The notes beneath the pieces are model-generated. The model worked only from the letters and a program-made list of their open reading frames with translations, had not been told where the DNA came from and made no database searches. The position numbers and the translations under genes were made by a program. Shown here one piece after another: positions 6,049 to 12,010 of a stretch of 12,010 nucleotides of DNA. The stretch is from JANMDR01 sp031376425 (GTDB taxonomy: Bacteria > Pseudomonadota > Gammaproteobacteria > Burkholderiales > Usitatibacteraceae): assembly GCA_031376425.1 (NCBI GenBank), contig JANMDR010000151.1, forward strand, positions 1 through 12,010. The letters run 5' to 3'. How positions within the stretch are numbered: the stretch's first letter is position 1; each line of letters begins with the position of its first letter.

Positions 6049-8004
6049 TTAGGACTTGACCACACTCACTAGTTTTGGCTTAGTTGAGGTTACATATTCT
6101 GGCACCCATCGTTGTAAATCACGCCTGACTTCAGTCTCTTCAGGTAGGTTTTCACGGGCCAGCCACGTACCCAATCGCTCAATAAATCCATCTTCCACTT
6201 CTCGCGCCTTGGCGATGCGTAACTTGGGATGCGGCGTAGCCCGCGTATGTTCATTATCGGCCAACAATTCTTCAAACAGCTTTTCACCGGGGCGCAATCC
6301 GGTGTAGATGATTTTAATATCTTCTTCCCGCGCGTTCGCGAGACGAATCATGTCACGCGCTAGGTCGGCAATTTTTACCGGCTCACCCATGTCCAACACA
6401 AATACTTCACCACCCAATCCCATAGCACCTGCTTGCAGCACTAATTGAGCGGCCTCGGGTATTGACATGAAGTAGCGCACCATTTCTGGATGGGTGACGG
6501 TAATGGGGCCGCCTCGTTCGATTTGCGATTGAAACAAGGGAATTACGCTTCCAGCACTACCCAACACATTGCCAAAACGGACGATTTCAAAACGGGTTTT
6601 GCCTTGTTGCTGCAACGATTGGCATACCATCTCGGCCAGACGTTTTGTAGCGCCCATAACATTGGTGGGGTTTACGGCTTTATCGGTTGAAACCAAGACC
6701 CACTTGCGTACATTGTGTTTTAAAGCCGCCTGAGCTACCACAAGCGTTCCTAACACGTTGTTTTGCACGGCTTCCCACGCGTTGGCTTCTTCCATCATCG
6801 GCACATGTTTGTAGGCGGCCGCATGAAATACGACGCTAGGCGCATATTGGCGCATGATTTGCTCAACCCGAGCACGATTTTTTACGTCACCCACCACCGA
6901 GATAATGGGTGCAGGCGCATCACCACTACGTAAGGTTAAATCAATGGTGTAAAGCGCAAATTCATTTTGCTCAAATAAAATCAATAAAGATGGTTTGTGC
7001 CGAGCAATTTGGCGTACTAGCTCAGAACCAATCGAGCCGCCAGCTCCCGTCACCATTACTACTTGGTTGTGAATGAAGGCATCCACACCAGGCGCATCAA
7101 GAGTAATAGAGTCACGACGAAGCAAATCATCAACGTCCACACGGCGCAATAACTGCGCCCCAGCATCGGCATTATCCAACTGCTGCGCGTCAGTAGTGCC
7201 CGCGCTATTAGCGGCTGCGGTGTCTAACCCTGGCATGGTCAGCACGGTGACATTGGCGCGATTACAGAGCTCTAAAATGCGGCGCCGCACGGCATAAGTG
7301 GCGCTAGGCATAGCAAGAATTGCATGACTCACACGGAGATCACGCGCAACCTCAGGAAGCTTTTCTAAATTACCCAATACCCGCTGATTTTGCAGCAAAA
7401 TTTGATGTTTGTTAGTGTCATCGTCAAGCAACCCAACCACGCGCCATTGAGCGCCGCGCGATAACTGCCGCATCAAGCCAACTGCAGTGTCGCCAGCACC
7501 AAGTACCAAAACCGGCGTACCTTGCAGGCCGGTCTTGCCATAGGCATGCCACTCTTTTAATGAACGATAAGTGATGCGGCTACCTGCCATCAAAACAATG
7601 AGTAACAGCGCGTTAATAAAAAAGTGCGCGGTGACAATATTAGGCAAGAGACCTATCAAATTTACGCCACCGATTTGCGTAGTGGCTTGCACACTTGCTT
7701 GCAATCCACTGACTACAAGGGATAATGCAAGGGTGCCGCCAATCACGCAAACCACAATACGCTGCACATCCGGCAGACTTGCATAGCGCCATAGGCTGCG
7801 ATACATACCGAACACCGTGGATACTGAACCCTGCACAAGGATAGCCAACAATGCCAGCACCACCAATGATCTTAATGAAAGCTCAACATGTGCGGGTGCC
7901 AATCGTTGCGCTAAGGCCAAAGTGAGCGACCAACTAACCAGCACCATGGCACAGTCAAATGCAAACGCTAAAATCGCACGTTCATTAATGCGGACGGTTT
8001 TCAT
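6049..8004 (-). CDS. WbpM/PglF-like membrane nucleotide-sugar 4,6-dehydratase
   Basis: A 651-residue polysaccharide biosynthesis protein of the large membrane-bound WbpM/PglF/CapD type. Residues 10-141 contain about four membrane segments (near 10-32, 46-65, 82-104, 124-141). A first Rossmann domain begins at VLVLGAGDTAVG (165-176). The catalytic SDR domain begins with VMVTGAGGSIGSELV (316-330) and continues with AAAYKHVPMME (395-405), VSTDKAVNPTNVMGATKR (438-455), in which Met450 and Lys454 form the altered catalytic pair typical of this group, and RPGEKLFEELL (571-581). Characterised members convert UDP-GlcNAc to the UDP-4-keto-6-deoxy sugar used for QuiNAc, FucNAc or bacillosamine in O-antigen, capsule or protein glycans. 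The exact product cannot be read from sequence. The ATG lies one base after the stop of the WecA/WbpL-like gene, so the two are surely co-transcribed. It is the last gene before the terminator and converges on purH. Confidence 0.93.
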   Translation of the reverse strand: MKTVRINERAILAFAFDCAMVLVSWSLTLALAQRLAPAHVELSLRSLVVLALLAILVQGSVSTVFGMYRSLWRYASLPDVQRIVVCVIGGTLALSLVVSGLQASVQATTQIGGVNLIGLLPNIVTAHFFINALLLIVLMAGSRITYRSLKEWHAYGKTGLQGTPVLVLGAGDTAVGLMRQLSRGAQWRVVGLLDDDTNKHQILLQNQRVLGNLEKLPEVARDLRVSHAILAMPSATYAVRRRILELCNRANVTVLTMPGLDTAAANSAGTTDAQQLDNADAGAQLLRRVDVDDLLRRDSITLDAPGVDAFIHNQVVMVTGAGGSIGSELVRQIARHKPSLLILFEQNEFALYTIDLTLRSGDAPAPIISVVGDVKNRARVEQIMRQYAPSVVFHAAAYKHVPMMEEANAWEAVQNNVLGTLVVAQAALKHNVRKWVLVSTDKAVNPTNVMGATKRLAEMVCQSLQQQGKTRFEIVRFGNVLGSAGSVIPLFQSQIERGGPITVTHPEMVRYFMSIPEAAQLVLQAGAMGLGGEVFVLDMGEPVKIADLARDMIRLANAREEDIKIIYTGLRPGEKLFEELLADNEHTRATPHPKLRIAKAREVEDGFIERLGTWLARENLPEETEVRRDLQRWVPEYVTSTKPKLVSVVKS

Positions 8005-8005
8005 T

Positions 8006-9076
8006 TTAGGCTCGTGAGGTGAGTTGTTTTTGATGGCGCAGCAAAATTACTTCCAAAGTGATTCCCAGCACTAAATAAGCAAAACACCAAAATATTAAAA
8101 TGGCGTTTTGCGCAGAAATTACGCTGCCAGCAAAAAGCTGATTCGCCGGAAGTTGTATAGCATAAAGTGCCGAGCCTGCACATGCAAGCATCAACACATA
8201 TTCTGTCAACGCCAGCCTTTTATGACTCCATCCCATTAAGACCAATCGCTGGTAATAATGTTCCCGATGGGCGATCCATATTTTTTTACCTTGGCAGGCA
8301 CGCTTCAATATAGTTACCGTAGCGTCCACGATAAAAGGCGAGAACACCAGCAGCGGAAACCACCACGGCCACGCATTTTGTAAATTACCCATTATGCCCA
8401 AAGCGCCCGCTAGAAACCCCAATGGGATAGAACCTGCATCGCCCATAAACACGCGCGCAGGTGCGAAATTGAAGAATAAAAAACCGAGTGCGGCACCGGA
8501 TACAACAGTCCCAACAAGTGCAATGTCGTTTGCGCCGTTAGCGCTCGCCGCAAAAGCGTACGTCATGAAACCAATTGTGGTCATCCCACCTGCAAGACCA
8601 TCCGCACCATCCATGAAGTTATAGAGGTTCATTACCCAGATAACAACAAATACAATAAGCACCAAACCACCGGCACTACTAAAGTTGAGAGATATTACCG
8701 ACTGATGCCCACCAGTTGCAAAATAATAGGTGATGAGTTGCCATAGAAAAATTATTGCCGCTGTGAAATGTAACCCAAGTCGCAAAAATACCGAAAGGCT
8801 GCATCGATCATCAATCAAGGAGACTATAGCGAGTAGCGCCAACGACGGCGCAATTACCTGCCAGCCGTGAGGTTGATGGATTACAACGCTGATAAGCAAT
8901 GTAAGTAGAATTGCGATACCGCCAATGCGAGGGGTGGGGGTAGCGTGTAAGGAGCGCAAATTCGGATGGTCAAGCAGCAAGCTACCCACCTTCCATTTGA
9001 TCATGAATAGCAACAACGCTGCTACTAGAGCAGTTGCTCCCAGCAAGCAAAGTAGCCACGACGACAGAAAAAACAT
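8006..9076 (-). CDS. WecA/WbpL-like polyprenyl-phosphate sugar-1-phosphate transferase
   Basis: A 356-residue integral membrane protein of the MraY/WecA superfamily (glycosyltransferase family 4 in many annotations), with roughly ten hydrophobic segments. It transfers an N-acetylhexosamine 1-phosphate from a UDP-sugar to undecaprenyl phosphate at the cytoplasmic membrane, starting a surface glycan unit. Key sites: LRSLHATPTPRIGG (40-53), the Asp89-Asp90 pair in SLIDDR, NLYNFMDGADGLAGG (150-164), VFMGDAGSIPLGF (209-221) and the carbohydrate-recognition loop AHREHYYQRL (269-278). The ATG at 9076 is preferred; GGAAG lies 11 bases upstream, and an in-frame TTG at 9094 has no binding site. Pairing with a WbpM-like dehydratase resembles the WbpL-WbpM pair of Pseudomonas O-antigen clusters and suggests that the loaded sugar may be a 6-deoxy-amino sugar. 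No clear promoter was found in the short upstream gap. Confidence 0.93.
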   Translation of the reverse strand: MFFLSSWLLCLLGATALVAALLLFMIKWKVGSLLLDHPNLRSLHATPTPRIGGIAILLTLLISVVIHQPHGWQVIAPSLALLAIVSLIDDRCSLSVFLRLGLHFTAAIIFLWQLITYYFATGGHQSVISLNFSSAGGLVLIVFVVIWVMNLYNFMDGADGLAGGMTTIGFMTYAFAASANGANDIALVGTVVSGAALGFLFFNFAPARVFMGDAGSIPLGFLAGALGIMGNLQNAWPWWFPLLVFSPFIVDATVTILKRACQGKKIWIAHREHYYQRLVLMGWSHKRLALTEYVLMLACAGSALYAIQLPANQLFAGSVISAQNAILIFWCFAYLVLGITLEVILLRHQKQLTSRA

Positions 9077-9134
9077 TAGGACAAGCACTTCCAAACGATT
9101 GGAGGAACGACAATTGAGCGGATGTATTTAAAGC

Positions 9135-9173
9135 AATAAAAACAAAGGCACCCCGACCAGCCGGGGTGCCTTT
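9135..9173 (-). terminator. Strong factor-independent terminator after the repeat-protein gene
   Basis: AAAGGCACCCCG (9144-9155) pairs perfectly over 12 bases with CGGGGTGCCTTT (9162-9173) around a 6-base loop. Read leftward the stem is followed by GTTTTTATTGC (complement of 9133-9143), giving a GC-rich stem plus T-rich tail. It lies 24 bases past the stop at 9198 and separates the repeat-protein gene from the two glycan genes. Confidence 0.9.
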
Positions 9174-9197
9174 ATAGTGGTTATAGTAATTACGTGA

Positions 9198-12010
9198 TTA
9201 TGGTGCAACCGTCACGGAGAATGTAGCCGACAACGGTAATGGTGAAGAGTCGGTTACACCAATACTATAAGCACCGTTTGCAGCTGCACCTTTATTGACA
9301 GTGAAACTTCTACCAGTCTGCGTTATCGTTAACCCTGATCCCGCAGCACCTGTAATTGTATATGGTGGTATTGAGTTAGCGGATGCCACAACTACTGCAC
9401 CCGGCGCTGCCACAGTGAGCGATATCGTAGGTGGGTTAAAGCTAAGCACATTAGCTCCTGCACCGACGGTTACCACCAATACTGTTGTTACGGCTGGCGT
9501 TGCCGAATCATTGATTAGCAAGAAGGCGGTTCCGCCTGACACACCAGTAACAATAAACTGATTAAGAGGCGGTGTCGCGCCAACAGTCAACGGACCGGTA
9601 ATATATGTTCCTGGATTCCCCGACGCACTGATGAGGGCAATACCTGGTGCTGTACTTGTAACAGTGTATGGTCCTGCTCCGCCGGTAATGGTGATTGGAC
9701 GTGTACCTGAAATATCAACCGTGACCGAGTTGCTTGTTGATAAAACGATCGGCGTAACCACAGGTCCGGTGCTGGTAACCGTAACAGCCAAAACAGCCGA
9801 GCCAGGAACGGTAGCGTTATCTGTCACAACCATAAAAGTCGTCCCAGAAGAAATGCCACGGATAATAAATTGTCCATTAACGGGAATGGCTGTAGTGGTC
9901 GTTTGGAAGATATTCCCGTCAGCACTCACCTGAGCTATGGATGGAGCCAAAGATCTAATGTTGTATACCGTACCGGTGCCACCAGAGAGGAACATCGGAA
10001 TCGTCGAGCCGCCGGCAACGGAAGCGGTTGTCGTTGCTGAACCACTACTTACGAAGGTGATTGGTGTAATCGTGCCTCCAACTGCACCAGTAATACTGAC
10101 CGGAATTGCCGCGGATCGAGGCGGCACACTGGAATCGGTGACAGTAATAAAGGTAGTACCGTTTGTCACGCCACGAACCACAAATAAACTAGTCACGCTA
10201 GTTGGTGCAATACTGCTGGCAAACGTAACGCCGTCACCGCTCACTTGCGCAATTGTTGGGCCTACCGAAACAACTGAATATGGTGCTGTGCCTCCTGAAA
10301 GAGCAACAGCTGTAGAAGATGCCCCCGTTAAAGCCAAAGTTGCGGGTGATGGCACAATCGGCGTGGCCGTAGTGCCCACCCCAGTAACAGTTACCGGAAT
10401 AGTGGTTTGCTTAGCCGGATTACTAGAATCAACCACGTTCACAAACGTCGTGCCGTTGGCGACACCACGAACAACCACAAACCCAGTAGAAATTACAGCT
10501 GTCGAAATAGACTGAAAGTTAACGCCATCAATACTCACCTGCGCAATGCTGGGACCGACAGAGGAAACCGAGAAGGGTGCCGTACCACCAGTCAACTGAA
10601 TCGGACTAGTGGAGGCTCCCGTCAGTGCTAGCGATGCTGGGACTGCGGCGATAGGATTGTTTACAGCACCAACCCCAGAAACTGTCACGGGAATAGAAAC
10701 CGTACGGGATGGTGTGCTCGAATCGGACACATTTACAAACGTGGTACCGTTGGCAACACTTCGAACAATAAACTGCCCAGACTGCGATACCAGACCAGCT
10801 GATGTGGTAGAGAAATTTACACCATCTAAGCTAACCTGCGCGATGGACGACCCCGCTGCAGAAACAACGTAAGGTGCGGTGCCACCAGTGACACTGCCTG
10901 AGGCAGTGGACAATCCAGTAATAGCTATCGTTGTAGGCGTACTAACTAGTGGTGTGGAACCGGGGAGCGTCGGTGTACCCGTTACGGTAACTGCAAGCAC
11001 TGTATTTTGTTGTGGATTGGTGGAATCTAATACGGTCACAAACGTAACGCCCGGCACCACGCCTTTAACCACAAATTGGCTATTTACCAAGATTTGCGAG
11101 GTAGTAGTTGCAAAATTCTGCCCATCCGCACTAACTTGTGCAATGTTCGGTGATGCGGAAATAATGCCGTACGGTGCACGGCCACCAGTGATAGCAACGG
11201 GGAGGGATGCACCCACTGCCACCGATACACTATTGGTTGTAGACAACACTATCGGGTTAGCACTACCAGTGCCAGGGCCAGAGCAATTAGCTGGATTTAA
11301 CGTAACAGGAACGGAAACAACTTGCGTACCATTACTAATAATCACCGCAACGGTATCGGACCCACCGCCACTGCCGGCAACGTGGGTAAGCGTGAGCACA
11401 CCGCTAGTAAATGTGACGCTAACACGGTTTGGCTCGGTGGATGCCGCTACAAATGTACCGCCACCCGTAGACTGAGTTACAAGCCCAGCTGCGCTAATGC
11501 CGCATGCGAGAGGCCCGAAGGATGCTGGGACTACCGAAATCACCGGTGTCGGCGGTGGGGGTGCAGCAGGTAGTGGCCGAGTTTCAGTACCTAAATCGTT
11601 GGAAACCGAGAACGTTACAGTGCGACCTACCGCGTCGGTAACGACAAAAATATTACCGGGGTCTTTAGCACAAACAAACCCAGTTGTTGCTACCGTGACC
11701 GCGCCACCATTGGTGGTGACTATGCTCGGTGCAAACGTTGCAAAATCGGGCGTACTTGTGCGCACGGTGTAAGGGGGGGTACCGCCATAAATATAATGAT
11801 TAGTCACGCCACCAGTTACGCACTGGTCTTTGTAGAAGCCAGTCCACCCAAACTTTGTGGGACTAACCGAGATTGACCCGGCGCCGTCCGTGACTTGGGA
11901 GATGGAAAATGCAAATTTACGTGTGTTTCCAGTGGCTAAATCAATGACCTGCATTAATGCAGACTGATTTGCTGCATTGTTTCGCGCCTTTAACCGAACA
12001 CGAGCTTCAC
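9198..12010 (-). CDS. Large Ig-like (BIG2-like) tandem-repeat protein, 5' end beyond the window
   Basis: The reading frame is open from the right edge to the TAA at 9198, at least 936 codons. The first in-window ATG (11954) is unlikely to be the start: 18 codons without a stop precede it, no signal peptide follows it, and it falls inside a domain. Counting that Met as 1, residues 1-120 and 137-225 are divergent beta-rich domains, each with two cysteines (45/95 and 151/224), separated by the proline-rich linker PAAPPPPTP. Residues 233-833 are six related units of about 98 residues, and 837-918 is a divergent last unit. The composition (Thr, Val, Ser, Gly, Ala, few charges) and the pattern PSIAQVSxDG...GTTFVxVxDSS...VTV resemble BIG2-type bacterial Ig-like domains. 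An extracytoplasmic adhesin or matrix-like role is inference. It ends in TFSVTVAP with no anchor, LPxTG, PEP-CTERM or translocator domain visible. Confidence 0.85.
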   Translation of the reverse strand, partial: EARVRLKARNNAANQSALMQVIDLATGNTRKFAFSISQVTDGAGSISVSPTKFGWTGFYKDQCVTGGVTNHYIYGGTPPYTVRTSTPDFATFAPSIVTTNGGAVTVATTGFVCAKDPGNIFVVTDAVGRTVTFSVSNDLGTETRPLPAAPPPPTPVISVVPASFGPLACGISAAGLVTQSTGGGTFVAASTEPNRVSVTFTSGVLTLTHVAGSGGGSDTVAVIISNGTQVVSVPVTLNPANCSGPGTGSANPIVLSTTNSVSVAVGASLPVAITGGRAPYGIISASPNIAQVSADGQNFATTTSQILVNSQFVVKGVVPGVTFVTVLDSTNPQQNTVLAVTVTGTPTLPGSTPLVSTPTTIAITGLSTASGSVTGGTAPYVVSAAGSSIAQVSLDGVNFSTTSAGLVSQSGQFIVRSVANGTTFVNVSDSSTPSRTVSIPVTVSGVGAVNNPIAAVPASLALTGASTSPIQLTGGTAPFSVSSVGPSIAQVSIDGVNFQSISTAVISTGFVVVRGVANGTTFVNVVDSSNPAKQTTIPVTVTGVGTTATPIVPSPATLALTGASSTAVALSGGTAPYSVVSVGPTIAQVSGDGVTFASSIAPTSVTSLFVVRGVTNGTTFITVTDSSVPPRSAAIPVSITGAVGGTITPITFVSSGSATTTASVAGGSTIPMFLSGGTGTVYNIRSLAPSIAQVSADGNIFQTTTTAIPVNGQFIIRGISSGTTFMVVTDNATVPGSAVLAVTVTSTGPVVTPIVLSTSNSVTVDISGTRPITITGGAGPYTVTSTAPGIALISASGNPGTYITGPLTVGATPPLNQFIVTGVSGGTAFLLINDSATPAVTTVLVVTVGAGANVLSFNPPTISLTVAAPGAVVVASANSIPPYTITGAAGSGLTITQTGRSFTVNKGAAANGAYSIGVTDSSPLPLSATFSVTVAP
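9456..11258 (-). repeat. Six tandem Ig-like repeat units (about 290-300 bp each) inside the large gene
   Basis: Approximate units, read leftward: 11258-10956, 10952-10665, 10658-10371, 10361-10077, 10064-9768 and 9752-9456. Each contains a GGTAPY-like turn, an IAQVSxDG core (ALISASG in the sixth), a central FVVRGVANGTTF block and a closing VTV strand. The second to fourth units are most alike; the first, fifth and sixth are more diverged, and the sixth carries a short insertion before its central block. At the DNA level the units differ at many codon positions, so they look old and not recently copied. They are coding repeats, not CRISPR or a mobile element. Confidence 0.85.

Noticed and set aside
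9937..10515. Long plus-strand open frame (192 codons) opposite the repeat gene
   Set aside because: It lies wholly antisense to the clearly coding repeat array. Its Val/Thr/Pro/Gly-rich pseudo-repeats are the complement of the same repeated codons.
9456..11258. Possible CRISPR or satellite-type repeat
   Set aside because: The units are about 290-300 bp, diverged at DNA level and in one continuous frame, so they are protein-domain repeats.
10879..11475. Long plus-strand open frame (198 codons) opposite the repeat gene
   Set aside because: The same antisense artefact of a low-stop, GTN/ACN-rich repeat sequence; no recognisable protein family.
11898..11954. ATG at 11954 as the true start of the repeat protein
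   Set aside because: The frame is open for 18 more codons to the window edge, no signal peptide follows, and the sequence there looks like the middle of a domain.

Overview
The window looks like chromosomal DNA of a betaproteobacterium, probably Burkholderiales or a neighbouring order. The main reason is the dusB-fis-purH gene order and the betaproteobacterial look of the DusB, Fis and PurH proteins. GC content appears moderate, judged by eye and not counted. No RNA gene, insertion sequence, integrase, CRISPR array or origin was recognised.

Layout: the left third (1-2864) is read leftward. It holds the 5' end of a YhcG/DUF1016-type nuclease gene (1-176), then a compact three-gene run read from 2864 to 332: an SMP-30/gluconolactonase-fold protein, tryptophan 2,3-dioxygenase (kynA) and an NRDE/TANGO2-family protein. 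Gaps in this run are 16 and 3 bases, so it is probably one operon. It joins a heme enzyme of tryptophan breakdown to a member of a family linked to heme trafficking. The SMP-30-like member appears to have lost the usual metal ligands.

The middle (2980-5998) is read rightward: a likely promoter, dusB (tRNA dihydrouridine synthase), fis (overlapping dusB by one base) and purH (last two steps of IMP synthesis). This is the conserved housekeeping block of the window.

The right half (5997-12010) is read leftward and converges on purH at a hairpin terminator. It holds two surface-glycan genes, a WecA/WbpL-like polyprenyl-phosphate sugar-1-phosphate transferase and a WbpM/PglF-like membrane nucleotide-sugar 4,6-dehydratase, one base apart. 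These are a classic pair for starting an O-antigen or exopolysaccharide repeat unit: one makes a deoxy-amino sugar nucleotide, the other loads the first sugar phosphate on the lipid carrier. Upstream, behind a strong terminator (9135-9173), is a large gene that runs off the right edge. It encodes an extracytoplasmic-looking protein with six Ig-like (BIG2-like) repeats of about 98 residues, preceded by two divergent domains that each carry one cysteine pair.

I found no convincing new multi-gene system. The points most worth following are the heme-linked kynA/NRDE pairing, the ligand-poor SMP-30 protein and the open-ended repeat protein.
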